From Hemicordylus capensis (lineage: Eukaryota > Chordata > Lepidosauria > Squamata > Cordylidae), in assembly GCF_027244095.1 (NCBI RefSeq), contig NC_069659.1, positions 148,652,001 to 148,716,000 on the forward strand: DNA of 64,000 nt. The letters are read 5' to 3'. The notes under the pieces were generated by a model. That model saw only the letters and a list, made by a program, of their open reading frames with translations, made no database searches and had not been told where the DNA came from. Shown here piece after piece: positions 11,901 to 21,674 of the stretch (position 1 is its first letter; every line of letters starts with the position of its first letter). The translations under genes and the position numbers were made by a program.

Positions 11901-14398
11901 TTTGCCAAGTGCCTGCTGACATGATAGCACTCTGGGCAGACTTGTTTCCTGTGTCCTGGAGTCAACCTCCATCATTTCATTTCTAATTTTTAAATTCTTC
12001 CTTCCTGAAAAGCCTGACTCATTTAAAAATAAACATTTATTTGCCATGAGTGCCATGAATCATGATTGCCATGATTATAGAAATTGAATTATTATTAATA
12101 ATAATAATAATATTCTGTGGCGATATCTATAATAACAGCAACAACATTGATAATAAAATCCAGCCATCCCAGGTCCTTGGGAAGGACTCGATGTCTGTAT
12201 AAAACAAATCAGTCAATAACACCTGTCTGACTGTGTAAACAATAATAATAATAATGAGTCTTGCACAACGCTGCTTCATGTCTCTGTAGTCGGCTACAAG
12301 GGATTTGGAAAATTAAATGGAAAATTAGAAAAATTCCAAAAGTTGAGAAGGGCTGGCCATGGAGCTCTGAAACCAGGCACAGTTGCAGCACAGGATAGCG
12401 GGACCCTGTGCATTACATTTGAAGCCAATGGGTCAATGATTTGATTTTAAAGACAGAGAGAGTACTTCACTTTGCTTTTGTTTCTCCACTGATCTTGAGC
12501 AAGCCTGCCGCCTGGTGGCCAGTTACAGCTGCATGGCTTGGTGAGGATTTTGAACACTGGGCTCCTAAATCACAGTATGACACTCTAATCGCTACAGCAC
12601 ACTGATGTTCTCACATTTCAGGCTAAACAAAGCAGAGAGTTGTTCGTGGAAACATGGCAAGCTTTATTTAGGGAGGTAAATAAGAGTGCCTTTCAAGACA
12701 ATTCAGAAATCTGATAAACTGAATGTTTCCAAAATTATTCATTATATGCAACACATTTAAAGCAATTGCCCAGTTGATAAATAGAAATAGAAATGCATCC
12801 CCCCCCACCCCAAACAAGATTAGAGTTTGATACTTCAATAATTTTCCTGGCATTAGATAAAATTGCATTGTTTAAGTGATAACCTTTTATCTTGGCACTA
12901 GCTGCATGGGATTAATTTAGTGGTTGAGTCCTTCACTTTCTTTCTTTATATACTGCCCAAACTTTAATTATGCCATGCAGGAGAAATATTGTAAGAGCCT
13001 TGAGGAAATGAAAACAAAAAAGAATTAGAAACACTTCATTTTCATTACGGTTTCAGTACTTCTAGCTAAGAGATTTTATGTTAACTTATTTAACAAATGG
13101 GAAAATGAGAGAAGCTTTGGCCATATTTGAAACAGCAATAATCAATTAGAAAACCAATTAAACTTCTTCAGTCAAAAATATATCATTTCTAGGAGAAAGG
13201 AATGTTATTTCCAAAACAAAGTATGTGCCCTGTAAATATCTCTGGTTGCACTTCCACCCATGACATACACCAGAGTACCTGTACTAAAGATAGTTTCATC
13301 CCATTGATTTTATTGGGACTAACCACTTCAGTGGAAGTATGCTGGTTTTAAGTGGCAATTTGTGTGAGCATCCGGCTTATAACACACAAGTGTTTTTGTG
13401 TTCTTGCTAGCAGTGAAGTAATTACTCTTTAATTGACAGCAACTACCAGACAACAGCTGAATCAGGCTGTGAATTATATTGTATGTATATCCATTAGAGA
13501 AAAGTAGAAGTGTGAATGCACATGAAAAAATATGGTGACATAATCATGTTAATAGACCACAGAGCATGAGGTAATTGGTGGTGTTTGGTTGTACTTGACA
13601 TTGTATGCACTACAGAAATAGCTTGTCCTGTTGATCTCTTTTTTTCTGAATTATTCAGGAATCTGAAGCTTTGTTCCACAAGGCAATTAAAGCCAATCCA
13701 AATGCAGCCAGTTACCATGGTAATTTGGGTAAGATATTTTACAGCTCCCCTAGTGCAAACTTTTTAAAAAAAAATTAGACACACTGCTTGTACTTCTTTT
13801 CATGTCCATTGTTGTAAAAAGTACTGTTTTAAGGCATTCTTCTGCTGGCTAGGTTTCTTTTCTGCCTACTTGCTAAACAAATTGCCAGCAAGAGAATGGC
13901 GTTCCAAGAATGCAGAGCCTATCGCATTGTATGATAGACCAACCAGGCAGCACATTGCAGCCCAGAGGTGGCTGCACGTCAGTGGTGGCAAATTGGCTCT
14001 TTTGTGTTGTGCTTGCAAACCGCCATGAGCTCTCCAGATAAAAACAGCAATTTATGGCTCTAGCACAATCCACTCTTGTCATTCCTTGGCCTGCTCAGCT
14101 CCCAAATGTGTCTCCTCCAGCTGGCAACAGAGCAGGCTGCCACCATGCCGACAGCCAACCAAATGTTTTAATGTTTTCTAAGTAATTGGCAAGATTGTCT
14201 ATTCTTCAACAATGTTGCTAACAAAAACTCCTCTTTGCTGTTTCAGCTGTGCTGTACCATCGCTGGGGAAATCTTGACTTAGCCAAGAAACACTATGAAG
14301 TCTCTCTGAAGCTTGACCCCACAGCATCTGGGACCAAGGAAAACTATAGTCTCTTAAAAAGAAAACTGGACCAACTGCAAAAAAAGGGTGATATCTGA
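2179..14398 (+). CDS. TMTC4: TMTC4, C-terminal half (spliced; seven coding exons in window)
   Basis: Transmembrane O-mannosyltransferase targeting cadherins 4, an ER multipass enzyme with a lumenal TPR tail. The membrane and catalytic half lies left of the window. Exons are 2179-2258, 4548-4655, 4755-4896, 6101-6215, 11173-11285, 13659-13728 and 14247-14398. All have AG/GT borders and compatible phases, and they join to 780 nt (259 residues plus TGA). I recognise TMTC4 from segments such as VHYNVGKNLADKG, NNLGNILKERNELHEAEELL, AEAVGREALELIPNDHS and ANPNAASYHGNLAVLYHRWG. About seven TPR units can be seen, each opening with a pattern like YNVG, NNLG, MNLG, YNLG, NNMI, SLAN or GNLA. The C-terminus ends QKKGDI, whereas the human protein as I remember it ends QKKAV. 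Family membership is read directly from the sequence; the enzyme role comes from knowledge of the TMTC family. No reading-frame damage is seen. Confidence 0.95.
2963..3742 (-). mobile_element. Tc1/mariner element, non-autonomous, with long inverted repeats
   Basis: The element is 780 bp and flanked by TA at 2961-2962 and 3743-3744. Near-perfect inverted repeats of about 263 bp span 2963-3225 and 3480-3742, beginning CAGGTGAAACTCGGAAAATT. Between them, on the minus strand, is the C-terminal remnant of a Tc1 transposase. It shows DWPANPPDL, a frame change at the third catalytic glutamate motif (P-IENLWG), then RRMRDMRPNNAELL, SMPRRIEAVIAAKGAQTKY and a stop at 3241-3243. The first two thirds of the transposase are missing, so the element could move only with help. 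A second copy at 26183-26725 shares the same deletion. Confidence 0.88.
3241..3474 (-). pseudogene. Tc1 transposase C-terminal remnant
   Basis: About 76 codons read DWPANPPDL, then (one base missing) IENLWG, then KRRMRDMRPNN and MPRRIEAVIAAKGAQTKY. In Tc1 transposases the Glu of P-IENLW is the last residue of the DD34E triad, and the protein usually ends a short way after it, as here. It is not functional: the DNA-binding region and both catalytic Asp residues are absent and the frame is broken. Confidence 0.85.
4277..4350 (+). repeat. (GAAA)n microsatellite
   Basis: An uninterrupted run of about 18 GAAA units, purine-only on the plus strand. It lies about 200 bp upstream of a TMTC4 exon acceptor. 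Confidence 0.97.
4548..4655 (+). CDS. TMTC4: TMTC4 coding exon
   Basis: The acceptor is attccag and the donor is gtatgt after ATA CA, which splits a glutamine codon. It encodes LNPKYVHAMNNLGNILKER through SLAVQI, one whole TPR helix pair. The intron to the next exon is only 99 bp. Confidence 0.93.
4755..4896 (+). CDS. TMTC4: TMTC4 coding exon
   Basis: The acceptor is tgcctag, and the leading G completes the split Gln codon. The exon encodes PDFAAAWMNLGIVQNSLRR, then the segment ending KYPDCYYNLGRL, and ends at a gtaagt donor in phase 0. It holds one TPR and the start of the next. Confidence 0.94.
5934..5979 (+). repeat. (TCTA)n microsatellite
   Basis: A short TC run leads into about ten TCTA units, in the intron before the exon at 6101. 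The rest of the 4897-6100 intron shows no further element. Confidence 0.97.
6101..6215 (+). CDS. TMTC4: TMTC4 coding exon
   Basis: The acceptor is cattttcag. It encodes YADLNRHIDALNAWRNATV and then the segment ending NNMIILLDNTG, and stops after one base of a glycine codon at a gtacag donor. It is too short to appear as a long reading frame, but homology and phase are clear. Confidence 0.92.
6640..7822 (-). pseudogene. R4-like LINE thumb, zinc knuckle and endonuclease region
   Basis: Frames run from MGILQADNIAHTEVKSKIGS through WTQAELETLDRKTRKTM and LPRSFGGRGML to the CCHC knuckle CCLCKEADETVDHLISCC. The restriction-like endonuclease follows (LWDFQLQTDKHLPHNTPDIT, then IIDIAIPGDSRI). The catalytic PD...D residues are still readable, but frame shifts separate the pieces. 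Confidence 0.8.
7853..8768 (-). pseudogene. R4-like LINE reverse transcriptase domain
   Basis: Two frames cover RT motifs 0 to 5. The first (8768-8202) holds NYRPITCLPTMFKLL and AWIDYKKASDSLPHIWILKC. The second (8239-7853) holds RRGIFQGDSLSPLLFV and NHLLYMDDLKLYGKSQSEIE. The active site reads YMDD instead of the usual YADD of LINEs. The FWLK motif region also shows a frame jump near 8720. Confidence 0.82.
8778..9836 (-). pseudogene. R4-like LINE ORF, N-terminal part
   Basis: 352 codons from MICYYKSRPTRRGYLKRMYQ to a stop at 8778. It is Lys/Gln-rich and helical, with coiled-coil-like stretches (KISRLRSDASKLKDMKDKKL). It carries the region before the RT, including ETPNKEDTVQFWGKLWDNP, a linker typical of R2/R4-type proteins. 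It is separated from the RT part by the stop and a frame change. Confidence 0.75.
11173..11285 (+). CDS. TMTC4: TMTC4 coding exon
   Basis: The acceptor is gttcctag, and the first two bases complete the split Gly codon. It encodes NLAQAEAVGREALELIPNDH and then SLMFSLANVLGKSQKYK, ending in phase 0 at gtacca. The intron before it, almost 5 kb long, holds the large R4-like LINE. Confidence 0.93.
12086..12255 (+). mobile_element. R4-like LINE, 3' end fragment between AAT repeats
   Basis: It matches the terminal 150 bp or so of the R4-like family: CAGCCATCCCAGGTCCTTGG, then GGAAGGACTCGATGTCTG, then CACCTGTCTGACTGTGTAAA. It is bounded by (AAT)n on the left (12091-12111) and again on the right (12239-12256). 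Confidence 0.82.
12480..12612 (-). mobile_element. MIR-like tRNA-derived SINE fossil
   Basis: Contains a decayed B-box-like GAGGATTTTGAACACTGGG followed by CACTCTAATCGCTACAGCAC, the usual reverse-strand tRNA-like head of MIR/CORE-SINE elements. Old and diverged. The rest of the 11286-13658 intron holds only this and the R4 fragment. Confidence 0.5.
13659..13728 (+). CDS. TMTC4: TMTC4 coding exon
   Basis: The acceptor is ttattcag. It encodes ESEALFHKAIKANPNAASYH and then GNL plus one base, ending at a gtaaga donor. It matches the penultimate TPR of TMTC4. Confidence 0.92.
14247..14398 (+). CDS. TMTC4: TMTC4 terminal coding exon
   Basis: The acceptor is ctgtttcag. The exon completes an Ala codon and encodes VLYHRWGNLDLAKKHYEVSL, then a tail ending LDQLQKKGDI, with a TGA stop at 14396-14398. 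It carries the last TPR and a short basic C-terminal helix. Confidence 0.94.
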
Positions 14399-15399
14399 GA
14401 TTTCTTCTCAGGCTTTGAATGCATACTGCATACCGTTTGGTAACATGGCTACTAATCACCAGAGGGGAAGCATTCATTCACACTGTCATTGAAACGAAAC
14501 AAAACCAAACCAATAATTATAGCACCAGCAATGGACTCTTGAATGTTTCATGAAGTCTAGTATCAGAAATTTATATGTATTTTTTAAACCACCATTGCAA
14601 AGTTTTCATTTGGGTAACTAAAAAGTGTGTTTCTGCTTTCTATTGTGTTGAACCCCTCTTCACATCCATTTAATATTTATAGTCGTCATCCAGAGCACCT
14701 GAACTGGTAAGGGTCATACTGAAATGAAGGTTTTCCCCAGAATGGGACACATTAAAGATGTGTCCATCAATGTAGTATGTCAAATAATTCAGAGATGCAA
14801 CTGAACAGTAGTAACTTGATTTCGCATACATTTTACTCTGAGTTAGACAGAGGAATTCTACGTAGTGTGAATATGAAATGTCATTATTACAGGGCCACAT
14901 CAACGACAAATGTTGGTTTATACATCTGTGCAGAGGCATTGAGGGTATGTGTATGTTTTGTTCCAGTGGGCTATTTTTCTTTACTCTGGTTGAGTATTTG
15001 TAAAGTTTGTATACCTAATGAGTGACCGAGATACCTTCCACATCAGATTCCATTAAAAATTCCACATTCCATTAAAATTCTTTATAGATTCATAGTCAAC
15101 CCTCGTTGCTTCTGTGTAGCTTAAAGATAGTGAGTTGGATGGTCAAAAGGAGGGCTTGATATCAAAGCAGTATGGCCATGCTGTCACCTGGCAAAAGTAC
15201 CTTAAAATGGTAACTTTCCATCTGGAATTTTCCCCAGAATACTGAGTTATTCAACTAGGCAGTGATTATTGCATTTTAATCAATGTTACTTTTTGCTTTA
15301 TCATGTTGGTGATTGCTTTTGCATGATGTGGAGCAAGAGAGAAGTCTTTTTACTTCTCTAACAACACTAGAACTAAGGGTCAGCCTAGGAAATTTAGGA

Positions 15400-15713
15400 T
15401 TTACAGAAGGAAGTATATTTTTTTCACCTTTTCATTAATTATGAAATTATCTGCCATGGGATGTGGTGATGGCCTGGATGGTTTTTAGGGGATTTAGACA
15501 AATTCTTGGAGGCCAAGTCTATCAGTGGCTACTAGTCTTGATGGCTATAGGCTACCTTCAGGGGCAGGAGGCCTCTGAAAACTAGCTACAGTGGCAGAAG
15601 GGGCATGCCTTTGTATGCTTGTGGACTTCCTGGAGGCTACTGTGGGAAACAGGATGCTGGACTAGATAGGTCTTGACCCTGATCCAGCAAGGCTGCTTGT
15701 ATGTTCCTATGTA
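15400..15713 (+). mobile_element. CR1-type LINE, 3' end
   Basis: A decayed coding tail (GDGLDGF, as in the common DLDGFKRGLD motif) is followed by GATGCTGGACTAGATAGG and CCTGATCCAGCAAGGCTGCT. The tail is TGTTCCTATG, the octamer-like CR1 end. It lies within the presumed TMTC4 3'UTR. Confidence 0.75.
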
Positions 15714-16082
15714 AGTGCTGGCTGCTTAAATCCATGTGGCATGTTGCGGGGTGGGGGGGTGTCCTTGAGTCTCCCTTTCATCTTGAAATGGGTGGTGTAA
15801 ATGATAGTTAATATCAAAATTCCGTGGTCTGCTTAAGATGCTTAAAAAACCTTTCATGCAGAACATCATTGAGGTTGGATGCAGCTGTGTAGCAGAAATA
15901 ATGTCTGACATCTATTCTGGGCCATTGTGACCGAGAATAGCCAGCAAAAGGATATGGCTGCAGGACTGGGGTGTATAACTTTTAAAAAGATCTAATCTTT
16001 AAATATGTTTTTAAAGGTGCATCGTTACCTCAAATTCCATATAGTTTTAGCTGTTGTAATACAATATGTTATATTGCTCCTG

Positions 16083-16215
16083 CCCACATTCATTCATTCA
16101 TTCGATTTCTATACCGCCCTTCCAAAAAATGGCTCAGGGCAGTTTACATAGAGAAATAATAAATAAATAAGATGGATCCCTGTCCCCAAAGGGCTCACAA
16201 TCTAAAAAAAACCAG
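16083..16215 (-). mobile_element. L2-type LINE 3' end
   Basis: On the minus strand it reads GTGAGCCCTTTGGGGACAGG, then CTGCCCTGAGCC and GGGCGGTATAGAAATCG, followed by an (AATG)n tail, the classic L2 terminus. The ATTC run at 16090-16101 is that tail. Confidence 0.75.
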
Positions 16216-17339
16216 TATATTAATGAAAGAATATTAAGACTTCACTAAAAGTTGGAGGTTGTGTATATAAATGCACAATTGAGGGGGGAAAGGGGTTCAA
16301 ACTATGGATAGAAATTATTTCCACAGATTGTGTAAGGTATCTAAGTATTTGGTTCAACAACTTTCCGTAATATGAATAACGTCCAGGCCATCTCCCCCCC
16401 CCCCCGCAAATGGGGCTTTATATATAAAAGACTTTGGAATTTTGAAGATACTGTACCATTTCTAGCAAACAGTTTTTAAAATAGTTGCTTCATATTTGAA
16501 TACAGTTGATGTCTGATGTAATTAACTGCCACCTTCATGTGTCTGCATAGATTTATCCCTGTTGACCTGCACTGTTTCTTCTGTATTAACGCAGTGGATC
16601 AGTATGTAGGGCATGAAACTATAAAGCAAAGATTTAAACTTGCCTGTACTCTTGCATTTGTAGTTCACATTATTTTAATATGCCAGAAACATTTGGCTTT
16701 CTTGTTTTTTAAAGCATTTGTGAAGTAGATCAGCATGTTCAAGACTTTAATTATTAGCAGTCCAATCTTATGCATGCTTATTCAAAAGTAAATCCCACTG
16801 AATTCAGTAGGATCTAGTGGGCAAAGAGCCTACTGAAGGAAGTGGCTTAAGACTGCTGCCTCAACACTCAAGTTTCTTGAAATTATTTATCTCCCCTCTA
16901 CCAGCACTATCACATGAATGCAGCAATATTTGAATATGTTGACTAGGCAAAAGTCTTGATGGCAGCCATGGATAAGATTGACTACAGACTATTTCACACG
17001 AGAGACAAACCCTAGATTTGCCAGAGTATAAATTCAACAGGGAGTTGCAAGCAATGGAACCTATATGATAGCAGTATTTACAAATACCTGTTTTAGCTGC
17101 ATTCATACTTTACATGTTTAGATGTACTCTTAGACTGCAAACATAATAAATATCTCCTCCAAAGAAAAAATAATGGGCTGCTTTGATGGGAAAATCCCTG
17201 CTATAAGAGTAGACTTCCACTTGCACAACGTTGGATCCAATCCAGTGAATAAACCAGTTGATGCAGAATGATCTGCCTTTCAGATGTTTAGATTCCTTAA
17301 TAAAAGAATTCTTACTAAGGCTACAGTATGCATACTAGG

Positions 17340-17528
17340 CACTGTTCCCTCTAAGACGTGTGAGCACTCACAAGTTTTTTGGATGTCCGCTCAGTTCATT
17401 TTAGATCCCACTCAGGCTGAATCAGGAAGGTCCCACTGTGAATGCAGGTATGCACACACTGCCTTGATATTGCCACCCAGAACAAAACTCATTCTGCACA
17501 GAGATGAGAAAAATTAGAGGGACCACTG
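17340..17528. mobile_element. hAT-like MITE
   Basis: A 189 bp element with ends CACTGTTCCCTCTAA and TTAGAGGGACCACTG, complementary apart from two bases. The interior (GTGAGCACTCACAAGTTTTT) is non-coding. No clear target-site duplication was found. Confidence 0.65.
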
Positions 17529-18045
17529 GATAAGTGTATATCTAAACCAATTTGCTTGAATAAAACCCAAAATGGTCATGTGAATCCATCTTGACACAAT
17601 CTGATCCCTTAAAACAAATTCAATTCAAGTTATATGTTGGATCAGGTTCACTAAGAATCTTTCTTGTTTGGAAATATAGGAATTGGCCTTTGGAAAATCG
17701 AGCACAAATTCTGAGTGTTGAGCTTTTTTGAAAATCTGGTCTTAAAATAAGCATCAGCACTTTTTATTTCTGAAAAGGCTGTCTCTTAAATCTACCTACA
17801 TTGATTGTAGAGAAGACTGTTAGATACTTCAATATGAGCAACTTTCAATTATGTAAAGTTTGTTATAAACATCTACATTTTTGTAAGAAAACAGAAGGGT
17901 AGACCTTTATAAAGGAGAACAGATTATATTGTTTTAGAACATATTACGATATTTGTAGTCTATTTGATGTCTGTCTAATGTCTGATATTGTTTATTCAGG
18001 GCCTGTTAAACTGTGTTTGTGTAATAAAAGGCATGAGGACTTTGG

Positions 18046-20160
18046 AAACCATGACTTGCAAATGATGCTTTAATCAGAGTAATCCTTGTTCATGATTTGA
18101 ATTTTAATAAATACACCCCAGTTTCTGCTATAAAGTACAAATGAGGAAAATACATTGGTAATAAAGCCTTATCAGCAGTTTGGTTCTTGTGTAAATGGAT
18201 TTTAGAAAAGCAAAAAGGGCGTTTTGAAGAGCATTGTGCTTACTGAAATGCTTGGATTTCTTTTAATCAAAATATCCCCCAGCACTTGTTTTAAGCTTTA
18301 TTTTGATGAAGATGCAGGTGAATCAAAATTCATTGGGAGCAAGGAGTGCTTAACGTCTTCATGGATCAAAATTCTCTTTGCCTTTACCCAGTTGTTTACC
18401 TAGCCACAGGGATATAGATCTTCCCCCTAAGCGGGGGGAGGAGAGAAATGGGACTCAATCTTTCTCCAAAATGTCTTCTAAAAAAATTAGTTGCTCCTCC
18501 AAGCTTTCCCTCTGTCTGCACCCCTGGAGTCCACCTACCTTTTTTGCTTTGGAGGGAGAAAGCTGTATCGTATTTTTCCACTGATACAGTAAACATGTGT
18601 CAAGAAGTTTTCCCAGACAGCAGGGTTTAGCTGCTGCAAAGTTTTCTTTGCAGCAAGGCTTTACTGCAAGTTTGAAGATGCCCCCGCAAAAGACGCAAAA
18701 AGTGATTTTTTAAAACCCCAGACATAAATTTGTTCTGGAGGTGATGCAAGCTAAAAGCCGGGTGTGAAAAACTTCAGAGCACAGATGAGCACTTGCCTGT
18801 TGGAATACTGCTACACAGAGGCTGGGATCCAACAGTGCCCTGCCAAAGAAGGGCTGTTTCTGACTTAGGAAAATAGTGTGATAACCCCAGAGCCAGAAGC
18901 ATTCCTCTATTTGCACAAACTTTTAAAAAAACCTTATTACAGCCTATTAATAATAAAGTTTAAATGTGACAAGCTATAGCTTCCTTAATCACTACTATAA
19001 TACAACCCTTAGTGCACTGTGGCTCAGTACTACAGTAGTGGAGCATTTAGCCAAGTGGTCTGCATGTTTTTACTGTTTTGATGAGAAAGAAGCTCAGACA
19101 CAGCATTTAAAAACTTGCTGCCAGTTTTGGATAAAAGTAAAATTATTGTGACTCGAAAGAAAAATACTTGCCACTAATGCAAACTTGGTGTAGTTGTCAA
19201 ACCAATACTTGCTGCATCAAAGTACCAGTTCAGCCAGTGCCATATTTCATCATCTTTGCACTTTAACAAAATAGCCCCTGCCTTTCTAATGGTCTTGGTC
19301 AAGACTTATTCCATTGTCACTCCTCTAAAGCCAACAATAACCTTACAGTGAGAGAAACATTATTAACAGCTTTTATATGCTGCTTTTCAACAAGAAGAAA
19401 TCACATCGTTTTCATAAGGATAAATGTTACTATAGGTTAAGTTGGCTTGAACTTACAATAGACTATTATGCACATTTAAAAATGACATTTCCAAAAATAT
19501 TGTTCTGATTTCTGTTCATTCTGTACTCATTATGTAGGCATACCACAAAGGGAGAATCAAGATTCTGTTTAGTCCATGGTTTTAAACTTTCTGTACTACA
19601 TACAGGAAGTGAATTTTAGAATCTCTGATATTTATTTTCCCCATTTTGAATGTGTAATTGATTAGGTTAGATTGCTTAAATCTGCTGTTCCAGATTGCTT
19701 TGTTATTTAAAAATAGGTTCTATTTGGGAGTTAACTATTTCAATATTAAAAGTAAAGTTGTGCCATCCAGTCGGTGTGGACTCCTGGCGACCGCAGAGCC
19801 ATGTGGTTTTATTGGGTAGAACACAGGAGGGGTTTACCATTGGCATCGCCCGCGCAGTGTGAGATGATGCCTTTCAACAGCTTCCTATATCACTGTTGCC
19901 CAAATGTAGGCGTTTCTTCAGTGGGGATTCGAAGCAGGAACGCTTGCTTCCTAGGCAAGTTACTTCCCTGCCGTGCCATTAGGTGGCTATTTCAAAATTA
20001 CAACAGTCTAGTTTCCAAAATATTGTTTCCCAACTTCTTTAACACATCTCGCTGTTAATTGCAACAGTTTTAAAGTGGCCATTCCAGTTCAGTTTTGCAC
20101 GTTCCCTCCTCTCACTAACAGCGACACCTCAGGCAGGTGTGATTTCACCTTTCTCCTGGC
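18046..20160. other. TMTC4-GGACT intergenic region
   Basis: Unremarkable AT-rich sequence apart from the SINE at 19749-19986. No open frame here resembles a protein I know. Confidence 0.5.
19749..19986 (-). mobile_element. Sauria-type SINE (tRNA-like head, BovB-like tail)
   Basis: On the minus strand it opens CCACCTAATGGCACGGCAGG, has a B box read as TTCGAATCCCC, and ends with the BovB-like tail around CGCCAGGAGTCCACACCGAC. A 14 bp duplication flanks it: ctatttcaatatta (19735-19748) and ctatttcaaaatta (19987-20000), matching at 13 of 14. It was mobilised by BovB machinery by inference from the shared tail. Confidence 0.85.
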
Positions 20161-21418
20161 AGGGCACCTACACCTTTAACAACTGCACGACGAGCCTTCC
20201 CCATGGCGTCCCTTTGCTCGAGTGCCGACGGGTCCTGCAGCCAATGAAGGTGCCGCAGCCGAAATCTTGCCACGTCAGGCCTACTCCTGAGTCTTCAACT
20301 GCCGCATGATAGGCAGAAATCAAAACAGGTATACCGTCTTTCGCAGCGTGGTGATCAAGATTCAAGAAAAATATCTGTTGGGTATTTCTTCTGCCTATCA
20401 CATCGCGGCAACAGCTGCTGCTGGCTAGTGGCGAGGCGAGTCTCTGGAAAGCGTCTTGCTTCGTGTCTCCTAATAAACAGTTTCTGTTCTTCAGCCGGCC
20501 GACGTATTCAACAGTCCGTCTACTGAGTATAGGTCTACTCCAGAGTAAGAGCGTTGCTGGCCTCCATTAACTTAATTATACGGCTCTTCTGATTACTAGA
20601 AACATTAATTCGATAACCTTGCACAATGCACAGCACACAGTCAAGTGGTGAAGGTAGGACCCTCCCCCCTCCGAATTCGGAGGGGGCGGCGGACCCATTT
20701 CTAAGAAAACATACATCATAACGGGCAATCGGCTACAGCGGGCAACGCGGTGGCGGCGAAGCGCCTCCCGCCGGCGGCTGCCCTGGCGAATGACACTGGT
20801 GACCACTGCCCCCTTTCTTTGCCATTCTCTACACTACAGCCGCAGCGCAGGCGTACTTTACTCCGTAGGTTGCCAAGCAACGGCGGCTTCCCCTCCTCTC
20901 GATACTCTCTTTAATTTAAAAAGCAGCAGCGACCACCGCTCTGTAAAAGGCGGGAATAGAACCCTCCTGAGGCGCCGCCCCCAGAACACACGCGCGCGCT
21001 TGCTTCCATCCGGTTCTACCTGGATCGTTCACGTTACGCTTCTCGCGGAGGCGCTTTCGGGCCAGGTGCCCTCACGCACGGGAGTCCGCGGAGCCAGAGA
21101 ATATGCGCCTCCCTGCATTCAACAAGTGGTTGGGGGCTGCTGGGCTACGTGCGGGAACCATTTGAGGCCTGAACTTTGGTGCAACCGGGGATGCTTTTTG
21201 TAAGGGCAAGTCTTACCCGCCTCCGACTTGAAAGAGCAGCTGTTGCCAGCGGTATTATGTCGCCCACTGGAGCTCTCTTATAGCTGCTATCCTACCGACG
21301 AAAGGAGACGCCCCCTCCGACTCAGGAGCTTTGTTTGCTTTTATAGGGAAATGAACTTTGGGTGGCGAAGTTGATCGTCGTGGCAGTGGCGCTGTGGGAA
21401 GCGGGGCTTGAGCAACCC

Positions 21419-21573
21419 AAGGGTTCACAAACTTGGGTCTACAGATGTCGATGGACTACAACCCCTTATCACCCCCAGCCCCAATAACCTTCAGCTATTG
21501 GGGCTGAGGTAAGGATGACGGGAGTTATAATCCAGCGACATCTGGGTTGGGGACCTCGTTTGACAATCTTCGG
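21419..21573. mobile_element. hAT-like palindromic MITE inside the CpG block
   Basis: The left arm AAGGGTTCACAAACTTGGG and the right arm GGGGACCTCGTTTGACAATC are imperfect inverted repeats around a palindromic core containing GGACTACAACCCC. It belongs with the elements near 28.0 and 32.2 kb. Diverged. Confidence 0.6.
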
Positions 21574-21659
21574 GGGGGGGCTAGCTTTGAGACAAAAATC
21601 TCCCCCCTCTGCAGCTGCTTTGTCATCCTTGTAGCTTTTCCCCGCACGTGAAACTGCAA

Positions 21660-21674
21660 CTGGGGGGGGGGGGT
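21660..21674 (+). repeat. G-tract
   Basis: A run of about 13 guanines in the CpG block, following another G run near 21571. Such tracts can form G-quadruplexes and are prone to slippage and sequencing error. Confidence 0.9.

Larger units (their letters stand above)
14399..18045 (+). other. TMTC4: TMTC4 3'UTR (inferred extent)
   Basis: The region starts right after the TGA. Polyadenylation candidates are AATAAA at 17145-17150 and 18023-18028; I favour the latter because it is the last before a change in character, but I cannot prove it. It carries a CR1 3' end, an L2 3' end and a MITE. The TMTC4 3'UTR in this species may therefore be long and repeat-bearing, or it may end earlier. Confidence 0.45.

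Noticed and set aside
19749-19986. tRNA gene on the minus strand
   Set aside because: The A/B-box-like head belongs to a Sauria-type SINE with a BovB-like tail and target duplications. It does not fold as a full cloverleaf gene with terminator.
20790-21203. 137-codon open frame in the CpG block
   Set aside because: No recognisable domain, and GC-rich sequence lowers stop frequency. Frames on both strands here are equally long.
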